Assembly: GCF_006716675.1 (NCBI RefSeq)
Contig: NZ_VFPM01000003.1
Span: 434,001-498,000 of the forward strand
Direction: 5' to 3'
Source: Humibacillus xanthopallidus
GTDB taxonomy: Bacteria > Actinomycetota > Actinomycetes > Actinomycetales > Dermatophilaceae
DNA: 64,000 nucleotides
Under the pieces are notes generated by a model. That model did no database searches. It saw only the letters and a list, made by a program, of their open reading frames with translations, and had not been told where the DNA came from. Within the stretch, counting starts at the first letter, position 1, and each line of letters opens with the position of its first letter. Shown piece after piece: positions 8,446-16,943 of this stretch. The position numbers and the translations under genes are program-made.

Positions 8446-9063
8446 ATGACCTCCTCCGAGCCTCCCGTGCCTCCCGTGCCTCCCGTGCCTCCCGTGACCG
8501 ATACCCCGTGGGAGCCGCCCCTCGCCGGCACCGAGACGGAGCAGCTCGTCGGCGCCCTCGAGCGCCTGCGCGCGACCTTCCGGTGGAAGGCCGACGGGCT
8601 CGACGCCGACGGCCTGCGCACCACGGTCGGTGCCTCGACGCTGACGCTCGGCGGGCTGCTCAAGCACCTCGCTGCCAACGAGGACCACTGCTTCACCCGC
8701 AAGCTGCGCGGCGAGCCGCTGGGGCAGCCCTGGGAGGGCTGGGGATGGGACGGCAGTGACGACTGGGAGCTGACGTCTGCCGCCGACGACACGCCGAGCG
8801 AGCTGTATGCCGTGTGGGACGGTGCCGTCGCCCGCTCCCGAAGGCGCCTGGCTGCGGCCCTGGCGGAGGGTGGGCTCGAGCAACCGATCGCCGCCCACAA
8901 CGACGCCGGTGACCACGCCAACCTGCGCCGGCTCCTCTGCGACCTCGTCGAGGAGTACGGCCGCCACACGGGCCATGCCGATCTCATCCGCGAGGCCGTC
9001 GACGGACGCGTCGGTGAGGACCCGCCGGCTGGATGGACCCCGACCGTGCCGCACGGCGCGTAG
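8446..9063 (+). CDS. DinB/DUF664 family, possible mycothiol-dependent transferase
   Basis: This is a four-helix-bundle protein of about 205 residues from the DinB superfamily. LLKHLAANEDHCF and EEYGRHTGHADLIREAVDG supply the histidines that normally form the metal site. In actinobacteria this DUF664 branch is linked to mycothiol-dependent chemistry, and mshC is present in the window; the actual substrate cannot be told. The N-terminus has four tandem copies of a 9-base unit (from 8461) encoding a Pro-Pro-Val repeat, which looks like a disordered, slippage-prone linker outside the domain. Confidence 0.8.
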   Translation: MTSSEPPVPPVPPVPPVTDTPWEPPLAGTETEQLVGALERLRATFRWKADGLDADGLRTTVGASTLTLGGLLKHLAANEDHCFTRKLRGEPLGQPWEGWGWDGSDDWELTSAADDTPSELYAVWDGAVARSRRRLAAALAEGGLEQPIAAHNDAGDHANLRRLLCDLVEEYGRHTGHADLIREAVDGRVGEDPPAGWTPTVPHGA

Positions 9064-9094
9064 CGATCGCGGATCCCGCAGCCAGGACTGATCC

Positions 9095-9155
9095 TTCGAT
9101 CGGGAGGCGACGGAGTGCTCTTTCGATCGGGACGACGGACTGCTCTTTCGATCGA
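9095..9155. repeat. 25-27 base direct repeats in a convergent gap
   Basis: Three copies of a unit beginning TTCGATCGGGA start at 9095, 9122 and 9147; the third is partial. Each contains the palindrome CGATCG, and CGATCG also occurs at 9064. They fill the gap between the DinB-like gene and helY, whose 3' ends converge. The block is flanked by an imperfect inverted repeat, CCAGGACTGATC near 9082 and GATCAGTCCAGG near 9180. It could act as a terminator-like structure; no function is established. Confidence 0.6.
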
Positions 9156-9181
9156 GGGGCGGCGGCTGGGGACGTCTGTGA

Positions 9182-12094
9182 TCAGTCCAGGCGGTCGGCG
9201 GCGACGACGCCGCGCAGCACCTTGTCGCTCGCGGAGCGTGCCATCGCTGCGAGGGCCGGATCGGCGGCGTCGGTCAGCTGACCGAGCAGGTCGATGACCT
9301 GCTTGCAGCGACGGACGAAGTCGCCGGCCGCGAGGTCGGTGCCGCGCAGGACGTCCTCGAGACGCTGGCCGCTCGCCCACCGGTGCACGGCCCACGCGAG
9401 CCCGCCGTCCGGCATACCGGTGCGGGGAAGGGCGAGGGCGCCCTCGGCGTCCTCGAGGTCGCTCCAGACGGTGATCATGCGGTCGTAGGCCTCGCGCACG
9501 TCGTCGTTGGGCCACCGGGGCGTCAGGCCGCCCTCCTCGCGGCGCGGCTCGTGGATGAGCGTCGAGACGACGGCAGCGAGCGAGGGCGCGTCGAGGCGGT
9601 TCCACAGCCCCTCGCGCAGGCACTCGGCGGCGAGCAGGTCCTTCTCCGTGTAGAGCTGGCGCAGCCGGTCGCCCTCGGCCGTGATCGTCGTGCCACCCTC
9701 GCCGAGGTAGCCCATCTCGACGAGCAGCTCGCAGATGCGGTCGAAGGTCTTCGCGACCGAGTTGGTGCGCCCGTCGATCTTGCGCTGCAGGCCGTCCGTC
9801 TCGCGGCGCAGCCGCCACCACCGCTCCGCCCACCGCGCGTGGTGCTCGCGGTCGGGGCAGCGATGGCAGGGGTGTGCCCGCATCTCGCGTCGCAGCTCGT
9901 CGATGCGGTCCGAGCCCGGGTCGGTGACGTCGACCGCCGCCCTGCGTCGCGGCGGCGGGTCGTGCGGCAGCTGGGCGCGCAGCGTGGCCGCGAGGTCGCG
10001 GCGGGCCTTGGGGTTGCGCGCGTTGAACTGCTTGGGCACCCGCATCGTGCCGAGCGGTTCGAGGGGGGTGGGCACGTCGTGCAGCGTGAGCCGCCGCAGG
10101 TGGTGGTCCTCGGTGACGACGGCGGGCGAGGCAGCCTCACCGCGCCCGCCCCGGTTGGGCATGACGACGACCGCAAGGCCGCTGTGCCGCCCCGCCGGGA
10201 TCCGCACGATGTCACCGATCTTCAGCGCCTCGAGAGAGCCGGCCGCGTCCTCGCGCATCGAGGCCGACCGGCGCCTGGCTCCGTCACGCTCGAGCTCGCG
10301 GATCTCGTCGCGGATGGCGGCGTACTCGGCGAAGTCGCCGAGGTGGCAGCGCATCGACTCCTCGTAACCGGCCAGCGCCTCCTCGTTGCGGCGCACGGTG
10401 CGCACGAACCCGACGACGGCGCGGTCGGCCTGGAACTGCGCGAACGACGTCTCGAGGATCTCGCGCGCCGTGTCGCGGCCGAACTGCCGCACGAGGTTGA
10501 CGGCCATGTTGTAGGTCGGCCGGAAGCTCGAGCGCAGCGGATACGTGCGCGTCGAGGCGAGACCGGCGACGGCAGCCGGGTCGAGGCCGCGGTTCCACAG
10601 CACGACCGCGTGGCCCTCGATGTCGATGCCGCGCCGCCCGGCGCGCCCGGTCAGCTGGGTGTACTCCGCCGGGGAGATGTCGACGTGGCTCTCGCCGTTG
10701 AACTTCACGAGCTTCTCGAGCACGACCGTGCGCGCCGGCATGTTGATGCCGAGGGCGAGCGTCTCTGTGGCGAAGACCGCCTTGATACGGCCCTCGGTGA
10801 AGAGCTCCTCGACGATCTCGCGGAAGGTCGGCAGCATGCCTGCGTGGTGGGCCGCGAAGCCCCGGGCGATGCCGTCGGCGAAGTCCCAGTAGCCGAGGAC
10901 CGAGAGGTCCTCGTCGGCGAGCCCCTGGATGCGCTCCTCGACGACGCGACGGTTGCGCTCCCCCTCGACCTCGCTGATGAGGCGCATCCCGCTCGCGAGC
11001 AGCTGACCGACCGCCGCCTCGCACCCGGCGCGGCTGAAGATGAACGTGATCGCCGGCAGCAGCCCCTCACGCTCGAGCCGGTCGATGACCTCGAAGCGGC
11101 TCGCACCGCCGCCGGGCCGGCCACCGCGCACGAAGGCGCCACCTCCCCCGCCCTGACCGCCCTGACTGCCCCGGGAATTCTGGCCGCCGCGGCCGTTCTG
11201 GCGCTCGCCGTTCTGGCCATTCCGACCCGCGTCGCGACGGCCACGGCCCGACCAGTCGTCGCGTCCGCGTGAGCCGTTCTTGCCGCGGCCCTTCTGCCTG
11301 CCGCCCCGGTTGCTCACCCAGTGCGAGTCCCAGGCCCCGCGTCCTTCGGTGCCGCGGATGGCGTGCACGAGGTCGGGGTTGACGGTCACCGGCACCATGC
11401 CCGGGGTCACGGACGAGGCGCCCGCGTCGTCGAGATCGAGGGCGTCGTCGTCGACCTGCTCGACGAAGAGGTCGTACATCGACTGGCCGACCATCATGTG
11501 CTGCCAGAGCGGCACGGGCCGGTGCTCCGAGACGATGACCTCCGTGTCGCCGCGCACCTCGCCGAGCCACGCCCCGAACTCCTCGGCGTTGCTCACGGTC
11601 GCCGAGAGCGACACGACACTGACGTCGGGGGGCAGGTGGATGATGACCTCCTCCCACACCGCGCCGCGGAAGCGGTCGGCGAGGTAGTGAACCTCGTCCA
11701 TGACGACCCAGCCGAGCCCGCGCAGGGTGGTCGAGCCGGCATACATCATGTTGCGCAGCACCTCGGTCGTCATGACGACGACCGGCGCCTCACCGTTGAT
11801 CGAGGCGTCTCCCGTCAGCAACCCGACCTTGTCGGCGCCGTGACGGCGCACGAGGTCGGCGTACTTCTGGTTCGACAGCGCCTTGATCGGCGTCGTGTAG
11901 AACGCCTTCCGGCCGGTCGCGAGGGCGAGGTGGACGGCGAACTCGCCGACGACCGTCTTGCCGGCGCCCGTCGGCGCCGCGACGAGCACGCCACGCCCCT
12001 CCTCGACGGCGCGGCACGACTCGACCTGGAAGTCGTCGAGCGGGAAGTCGAGCTGCCCCGCGAACTCGGCCAGCTGCGGCCACGACGCGATCAC
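9182..12094 (-). CDS. helY: Ski2-like DEAD/DEVH-box RNA helicase, HelY family
   Basis: The 970-residue superfamily 2 helicase has, in order, Walker A APTGAGKTVVGEF, the DEVH box (VMDEVHYLADRFR), motif III SATVSN, and motif VI with GRAGRRGID. HelY of mycobacteria is about 906 residues. Much of the extra length is an arginine/glycine/asparagine-rich segment around residues 260-333, between motif III and the second RecA domain; it looks disordered and RNA-binding. A long helical C-terminal domain follows. The GTG at 12094 overlaps the stop of the kinase gene as GTGA, so translation is coupled. The probable role is RNA remodelling or turnover. Confidence 0.93.
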   Translation of the reverse strand: MIASWPQLAEFAGQLDFPLDDFQVESCRAVEEGRGVLVAAPTGAGKTVVGEFAVHLALATGRKAFYTTPIKALSNQKYADLVRRHGADKVGLLTGDASINGEAPVVVMTTEVLRNMMYAGSTTLRGLGWVVMDEVHYLADRFRGAVWEEVIIHLPPDVSVVSLSATVSNAEEFGAWLGEVRGDTEVIVSEHRPVPLWQHMMVGQSMYDLFVEQVDDDALDLDDAGASSVTPGMVPVTVNPDLVHAIRGTEGRGAWDSHWVSNRGGRQKGRGKNGSRGRDDWSGRGRRDAGRNGQNGERQNGRGGQNSRGSQGGQGGGGGAFVRGGRPGGGASRFEVIDRLEREGLLPAITFIFSRAGCEAAVGQLLASGMRLISEVEGERNRRVVEERIQGLADEDLSVLGYWDFADGIARGFAAHHAGMLPTFREIVEELFTEGRIKAVFATETLALGINMPARTVVLEKLVKFNGESHVDISPAEYTQLTGRAGRRGIDIEGHAVVLWNRGLDPAAVAGLASTRTYPLRSSFRPTYNMAVNLVRQFGRDTAREILETSFAQFQADRAVVGFVRTVRRNEEALAGYEESMRCHLGDFAEYAAIRDEIRELERDGARRRSASMREDAAGSLEALKIGDIVRIPAGRHSGLAVVVMPNRGGRGEAASPAVVTEDHHLRRLTLHDVPTPLEPLGTMRVPKQFNARNPKARRDLAATLRAQLPHDPPPRRRAAVDVTDPGSDRIDELRREMRAHPCHRCPDREHHARWAERWWRLRRETDGLQRKIDGRTNSVAKTFDRICELLVEMGYLGEGGTTITAEGDRLRQLYTEKDLLAAECLREGLWNRLDAPSLAAVVSTLIHEPRREEGGLTPRWPNDDVREAYDRMITVWSDLEDAEGALALPRTGMPDGGLAWAVHRWASGQRLEDVLRGTDLAAGDFVRRCKQVIDLLGQLTDAADPALAAMARSASDKVLRGVVAADRLD

Positions 12095-13029
12095 GACCCC
12101 ACCTCCTTCTCGGACTGCGTACCCACGGGGGCGGGCACGACCACGCGGAGCGCCCCCGGCACCACCTCGGCGTCGATGGGCAGGTCGGTGAACGACTCAC
12201 CGTCGGCCTGCGAGCGTATGCCGTCCGCCTCCAGCCGCACCCGGGCGGCCCGGTGCATCTCGACCGCCGGGTGGGTCACGTGGGTGCCGGAGAAGACCTT
12301 CGGGAAGACCCGCAGGAAGGCCGGGATCGACAGCTCGTGGACGATCATGACGTCGAACAGGCCGTCGGCCGGGTCGGCGTCCGGGGAGACGCGCATGCCG
12401 CCACCGAAGGACGTCGTGTTGGCGACGGTCACCAACATCGCACGGGTCTCGATGCGTTCGCCGTCGAGCTCCACGGCATACGGGATGGGACGGAAGACGG
12501 GCAGCTCCCGCAGGATGGCGAGGTTGTAGCGCATCTGCCCGCGGGGCCAGCGCATCCGCTGCGCGCGGGCGTTGACGACGGCGTCGAAGCCGGCGCCGAG
12601 GACGCCGGCGAACCACCGGTCGCCGCGCTCGCCGTTGCGCACGAGACCGGCATCGATGGCCCGGGTCGTGCCGTGCCGGAGCAGCGCGACCGCGGCCGCG
12701 GGGTCGTTGACGGGGAGACCGAGGTTGGCCGCGACGTCGTTGCCCGTGCCGCCAGCCACGACGAGCAGGCGCGTCGGAGTCGTCGCGACGAGGTTGGTGC
12801 CGAGGTGCGCCATGCCGTCGCCGCCGACGACGACGAGCGTCTCGACCCCGTCCGCGACAGCGCGCTGCGCGCGATCACGAGCGGCTGCGTAGTCGACCCC
12901 GGACACGTCGATGACCTCGTGGCCCTGAGCGACGAGGGCCGCCCGGGTCAGCTCTCCCAACCGCCGGCCCGAGCCCTTGCCGGCCGTCGGGTTGACGATC
13001 AGGGCGACGCGGTCGGTCTGGTGGGACAC
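12091..13029 (-). CDS. Diacylglycerol/lipid kinase family protein
   Basis: This 312-residue ATP-dependent lipid kinase belongs to the DgkB/YegS fold. It shows the nucleotide-binding GGDGMAHLGTN motif and the VVAGGTGNDVAANLGLP loop, with an N-terminal IVNPTAGKGSGRR. It would phosphorylate diacylglycerol or a related lipid at the membrane face. It lies between tatC and helY, coupled to helY by a 4-base overlap. It starts at a GTG. The lipid substrate is not determined by sequence. Confidence 0.88.
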   Translation of the reverse strand: MSHQTDRVALIVNPTAGKGSGRRLGELTRAALVAQGHEVIDVSGVDYAAARDRAQRAVADGVETLVVVGGDGMAHLGTNLVATTPTRLLVVAGGTGNDVAANLGLPVNDPAAAVALLRHGTTRAIDAGLVRNGERGDRWFAGVLGAGFDAVVNARAQRMRWPRGQMRYNLAILRELPVFRPIPYAVELDGERIETRAMLVTVANTTSFGGGMRVSPDADPADGLFDVMIVHELSIPAFLRVFPKVFSGTHVTHPAVEMHRAARVRLEADGIRSQADGESFTDLPIDAEVVPGALRVVVPAPVGTQSEKEVGS

Positions 13030-13038
13030 ACTCGAACG

Positions 13039-13848
13039 CTACAGGGCCGAGGCCTCGTCGTCGGCGACGTCCAGCCAGTCGGGCTTCGTTTCCTCCTTGC
13101 GCCGGTCGAGGAGGAAGGCCACCCCGATCGAGGCGAAGTAGAGGGCGATCATCGGTGAGGCGAGGAAGATCATCGTGTAGGCGTCGGGCGTCGGCGTCAT
13201 GATCGCGGCGAAGACGAAGATGATCATGACGGCCGGGCGCCAGCTCCTCAGCATCGCGCGTGCCGGCAGGATGCCGACGAGGTTGAGGGCCACGAGGAAG
13301 ACGGGCAGCAGGAAGGCGCAGCCGAAGGCGACGATGAACTTCAGCACGAAGTTGAGGTACTGCGACCCGTCCTGCAGGTTGTAGGCGCCCTCGGGGGTGA
13401 AGCCCAGCAGCACCGCGACGGCCTTCGGAACCATGATGAAGGCGAAGAAGCATCCGGCGAGGAAGAGTGGCACCGCGGCGACGACGAACAGCCGCGCGAT
13501 GAGCTTCTCCTTCTTCGTCAGACCGGGGACGATGAAGCCCCAGATCTGGAAGAGCCAGACCGGCGACGCGAGGATCACGCCGACGAAGAGCGAGGTCGTC
13601 AGCTGGAGGGCGAAGGCATCGGTCATGCCCGCGAAGTTGATGTTGACGACGCCGTCGGCGCGGCTCGCCTGGAGATCCTGGAGCGGCTTGGTCAGCGCGT
13701 TGATGATCTGGTTGTAGTAGACCCACCCGACGACCGCGCCGAGGAGGATGGCGACGGCCGCGATGGTGACGCGGTTGCGCAGCTCCCGGAGGTGGTCGCC
13801 GAGCGACATGCGACCCTCGGGGTCGCGGTGACGTCGGAACGAGGGCAT
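13039..13848 (-). CDS. tatC: Sec-independent translocase subunit TatC
   Basis: This is the twin-arginine translocase receptor component, 269 residues, with the N-terminal signature MSLGDHLRELRNRV and hydrophobic segments consistent with six membrane helices, ending in a charged cytoplasmic tail. It is downstream of tatA (42 bases apart) and upstream of the lipid kinase, all leftward. No tatB is visible in the window. Identity is clear from the signature and the tatA neighbour. Confidence 0.95.
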   Translation of the reverse strand: MPSFRRHRDPEGRMSLGDHLRELRNRVTIAAVAILLGAVVGWVYYNQIINALTKPLQDLQASRADGVVNINFAGMTDAFALQLTTSLFVGVILASPVWLFQIWGFIVPGLTKKEKLIARLFVVAAVPLFLAGCFFAFIMVPKAVAVLLGFTPEGAYNLQDGSQYLNFVLKFIVAFGCAFLLPVFLVALNLVGILPARAMLRSWRPAVMIIFVFAAIMTPTPDAYTMIFLASPMIALYFASIGVAFLLDRRKEETKPDWLDVADDEASAL

Positions 13849-13890
13849 TCAGGTCCGTCCGTGCAGAAGCGGGCGCGGTGGGCGCCCCGC

Positions 13891-14238
13891 TCAGAGGGTC
13901 GTGTCGCGGCGGATGTCGGTCGGCTCGGCGCTCGCGGCACGGAGGCGCTCGACCTCGGCCCGGGCAGCAGCGGCCTGGCGCTCGGCCTCGGCGACCCGCT
14001 CGTCCGCGACGCGGCGCTCCTCGGCGGAGGGGTCGACGACGTCGCCGGGGACGGTCGTGCGCGACGCCTCGCTCGGCGTCGTGGGCTTGCCGTCCTTCTT
14101 CAGCTCGTCGACCTCGGACTTGAAGACGCGGGCCGAGCGGCCCAGGCTGCGCGCCATGTCGGGGAGCTTCTTCCATCCGAACAGGGCGATGATGACGATC
14201 GCGATGATGATCAGTTCGGGGGCACCCAGGTTGGGCAT
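13891..14238 (-). CDS. tatA: Sec-independent translocase subunit TatA
   Basis: This is the pore-forming Tat subunit of 115 residues. It begins [21 protein letters not shown], a single N-terminal membrane helix, then an amphipathic helix with [19 protein letters not shown] long charged tail with an alanine/glutamate/arginine-rich coiled-coil-like stretch ([18 protein letters not shown]) makes it longer than minimal TatA. The ATG at 14238 follows a GAGGAG-type ribosome site. A 10-base imperfect hairpin lies right at the stop (13868-13891), before tatC. Confidence 0.95.
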   Translation of the reverse strand: MPNLGAPELIIIAIVIIALFGWKKLPDMARSLGRSARVFKSEVDELKKDGKPTTPSEASRTTVPGDVVDPSAEERRVADERVAEAERQAAAARAEVERLRAASAEPTDIRRDTTL

Positions 14239-14364
14239 GTCTCTACTCCTCGTCGAAGTCCGGTCCGGTCGGCCGGGTCGGCGCAGCATCCTCGCTGCAA
14301 GGCACCAGCATACGTTGGTGTGCGGTGGCTCACCCCGGTGCACCCCGGGTAATCATCTCGCCGA

Positions 14365-15354
14365 TCACGTGTCGAGACGGTCGTAGGCCTCGAGGGCGGA
14401 GCGCGCCTCCTGCGCGACGGCCTGTGCGAGCTCAGCCGGCTCCACGACCCGCACCTCCCCCCCGAGTCGCAGCACGAGGCGGCGCACGAGGGCGGGGTCG
14501 GCCACCTTGAGCGTCACCCGGAGCGACCCGTCAGGGCCGCGCTCGACCCCCTCGTTGGGGTAGTAGTCGGCGATCCAGGCGGCCCAGCGGCTGGCCTCGA
14601 GCACGACCGTGAGGTCGTTCTCACCGGGGACGAAGACGTCGTCGAGGTCGCGAGGTCGCGCCTCCGGCGGCGGGGTGCCGTCGACGTCGAGGACCTCGGC
14701 GTGCTCGATCCGGTCGAGGCGGAAGAGGCGCACCCCCCGGGCCCGGTGGCACCAGCCCTCGACGTACCACTGCCCGTCGAGGTTGACGATGCGCATGATG
14801 TCGACGTCGCGCTCGGTCGACTCGTCACGGGTGGCGACGTAGTAGCCCAGGTGCACCCGTCGGCCCCGGGCGAAGGCGTCCTTGAGCGTGGCCATCGCCG
14901 GATGCTGGCTGCCGTCGTCGAGATCGAGCTCGATGCGGCCCACGCTCTCGTCGACCGTCGTGGCAGCCGCGGCCCGCAGCTTGGCCAGCGTGCGCTCGGC
15001 GACGTCGGAGCCGACGAGGCTCGAACCGAGCGCCTGCAGCCCCGCCGTGAGCGTCACGGCCTCGTCACGCGTGAGGCGCATCGGGGCCGCGATGTCGTCG
15101 GCGTTGTCGAGGTAGACGTGCCCGCTCTCCCACGAGGCGTCGATGAGCTCGGCGTGACCGTAGCCCGGCGTGCCGCAGACGAAGAGCAGCTCGAGGTCCT
15201 CGACGATCTGCTCGGTGCTCACACCGAACTCGCTCGCCGCCTCCTCGATCGGCACCCCGCGGTGCTGGATGAGCCACGGCACCATGTCGAGCAGCCGGCC
15301 GAGCCGCTGGGTCGCGGTCTCCGGCGGCTTGCGCGCCGGGCGGGCCGCGCTCAT
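14365..15354 (-). CDS. pafC: WYL-domain transcriptional regulator PafC
   Basis: This is the second subunit of the PafBC activator, which in mycobacteria drives the RecA-independent DNA-damage response. The 329-residue protein has an N-terminal helix-turn-helix region (ATQRLGRLLDMVPWLIQHRG, then EEAASEFGVSTEQI) and a WYL domain with GQWYVEGWCHRARGVRLFRL, plus a C-terminal WCX extension. The ATG at 15354 overlaps the pafB stop as ATGA, matching the known heterodimer. It is followed by the tat genes after a 126-base gap. Confidence 0.93.
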   Translation of the reverse strand: MSAARPARKPPETATQRLGRLLDMVPWLIQHRGVPIEEAASEFGVSTEQIVEDLELLFVCGTPGYGHAELIDASWESGHVYLDNADDIAAPMRLTRDEAVTLTAGLQALGSSLVGSDVAERTLAKLRAAAATTVDESVGRIELDLDDGSQHPAMATLKDAFARGRRVHLGYYVATRDESTERDVDIMRIVNLDGQWYVEGWCHRARGVRLFRLDRIEHAEVLDVDGTPPPEARPRDLDDVFVPGENDLTVVLEASRWAAWIADYYPNEGVERGPDGSLRVTLKVADPALVRRLVLRLGGEVRVVEPAELAQAVAQEARSALEAYDRLDT

Positions 15355-16334
15355 GCCGGCGTCCTCTCGTTGGCCTCGGCAGCCGCGAGGAGCGTCGAGC
15401 GGACGGCGTCGACGAGCTCCGGCGGCGAGACGGCGACGGCGTGCTGCCCGAGGGCGACGACGTCGCGCTCCGTCGAGCCACGCCAGTAGGGCACCTCCAC
15501 CTCCGACCAGCGCTCGTCGAGCTCGGTCACCGACAGCGCGTGACGACGCAGGGTGTGCCCCCTCCCGTGGCGCAGCCGGACGCGAGCGGTGCCCACCGAG
15601 GCCGCCGCCTGCTGCTCGAGGGCGACGTCCGGCTCGTAGCCCTCGGGCACGGCGTAGCTGCCGGCACGGCCGAGCTTGCGCACGGCCCCCTCGAAGCGGC
15701 TGAGGCGAAAGGCTCTGTCGTCCTCGCGGTCGAGGTCGTAGCCCGTGAGGTACCACCGGCCGTGCCAGTTCTTGAGGGCCCACGGCTGGACCCGTCGGGT
15801 CGTCAGCTCACCGTCGTTCTTGCGGTAGTCGAAGGTGATCGGCTGGAGCGCCGACAGCGCCGCATGCACGGCATCGAATGCCGGCTCCTTGGTGCGGATG
15901 CGCGGCTCGGCCCCGGCAGCGACCGACTCGTCGATCTCGACGCCGGACAGGCGCAGCTTGCGCAGCCCCGCCGACGCGGCCCCCGAGATGCTCGCCGTCG
16001 ACCACGCCCGCGCGGCGAGTGCGAGGGCTGCGACCTCGTCGGGCTCGAAGCTGATCGCCGGCAGGGTCGTCTCGTTCGAGTCGATGCGGTAGCCGACCTC
16101 GTCGTCGAAGAGGACGTCGAGAACGGTCGTCGTGATGGGGATGCCCATCTCGCGCAGCTCGTCCTTGTCTCGCTCGAACATCCGGTCGAACGCCTCGTCG
16201 GAGGTCGCCGCGGCATAGGCGGGCAGCGACTCGCGGATCCTATGCTTCGACACCGGTCGCCTCGCCGACTTCAGCGCGAGGATGAGGTTGAGCAGCCGTT
16301 CGGTCTTCTCGGCCGAGGCAGACGCGGGGCTCAT
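15351..16334 (-). CDS. pafB: WYL-domain transcriptional regulator PafB
   Basis: This is the first subunit of the PafBC regulator, 327 residues from the ATG at 16334 (a GTG at 16337 is also possible). The N-terminus has a helix-turn-helix region (RLLNLILALKSARRPVSKHRIRE region); the WYL domain contains WHGRWYLTGYDLDREDDRAF. It overlaps pafC by 4 bases, so the partners are co-translated. A strong hairpin (16415-16456) separates it from the upstream FKBP gene, so pafBC probably has its own promoter; an AGGAAGG ribosome site precedes the start. Confidence 0.93.
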   Translation of the reverse strand: MSPASASAEKTERLLNLILALKSARRPVSKHRIRESLPAYAAATSDEAFDRMFERDKDELREMGIPITTTVLDVLFDDEVGYRIDSNETTLPAISFEPDEVAALALAARAWSTASISGAASAGLRKLRLSGVEIDESVAAGAEPRIRTKEPAFDAVHAALSALQPITFDYRKNDGELTTRRVQPWALKNWHGRWYLTGYDLDREDDRAFRLSRFEGAVRKLGRAGSYAVPEGYEPDVALEQQAAASVGTARVRLRHGRGHTLRRHALSVTELDERWSEVEVPYWRGSTERDVVALGQHAVAVSPPELVDAVRSTLLAAAEANERTPA

Positions 16335-16414
16335 CACGACCTTCCTGGGGAGCCCGCTGGGTGGGTGGCGGGGGTCGCTGGACGGGTGGGCAGTCCGACG
16401 CTACCCGACGCAGA

Positions 16415-16456
16415 CGCAGGTATGCCGCGGGGCCGCGGCCCCACGGCATACCTGCG
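16415..16456 (-). terminator. Perfect 13-bp inverted repeat, probable terminator
   Basis: CGCAGGTATGCCG and its exact reverse complement enclose a GC-rich core that pairs further with one mismatch. It lies 25 bases past the FKBP stop and about 80 bases before pafB, and carries no T-run. It probably ends fkb transcription. Confidence 0.65.
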
Positions 16457-16481
16457 TGTCGTACGTGTGGCGAAGGCTGGG

Positions 16482-16868
16482 TCAGCGCACGTCGTCGAGG
16501 TCGACGACGAAGATCAGCGTCTCACCGGGGGCGATGGCGGCGCCCGCCCCACGGTCGCCGTAGGCGAGGTGCGGCGGGATCGTCAGCTTGCGGCGACCAC
16601 CGACCTTCATGCCCTCGATGCCCTTGTCCCAGCCCGAGATGACCATGCCGACGCCCAGCCGGAAGTCGAGCGGCGCGCCGCGGTTCCACGAGGAGTCGAA
16701 CTCCTCGCCCGAGGAGTGCGCGACACCGACGTAGTGGGCGCTCACGGTGTCGCCGGCCTTGGCCTCGCGGCCGTCGCCCACGATGACGTCCTCGATGAGC
16801 AGGTCAGCCGGAGCCTCGCCCTCGGGGAAGTCGATCTCGGGCTTCGTGCGGTCCGGGTCGAGTGCCAT
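16482..16868 (-). CDS. FKBP-type peptidyl-prolyl isomerase, cytoplasmic
   Basis: This single-domain FKBP of 128 residues catalyses cis/trans isomerisation of prolyl bonds. It shows the family pattern AHYVGVAHSSGEEFDSSWNRG, GMVISGWDKGIEGMKVGGRR and IPPHLAYGDRGAG. There is no signal peptide, so it is cytosolic. It sits between the lipoprotein FKBP and pafBC, an arrangement common around pafA in actinomycetes. The hairpin after its stop suggests transcription ends there. Confidence 0.93.
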   Translation of the reverse strand: MALDPDRTKPEIDFPEGEAPADLLIEDVIVGDGREAKAGDTVSAHYVGVAHSSGEEFDSSWNRGAPLDFRLGVGMVISGWDKGIEGMKVGGRRKLTIPPHLAYGDRGAGAAIAPGETLIFVVDLDDVR

Positions 16869-16943
16869 GCTGCGTGTTCCCTTCGTTGGGGCGGAGTCGG
16901 TCCCCGCCGGTGACTGCCGATGACTTCCGGTGGCTGCCGGGGC

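Noticed and set aside
13868..13891. Hairpin right after tatA as a terminator
   Set aside because: Stem has a bulge and tatC follows at once on the same strand; noted in the tatA entry only.
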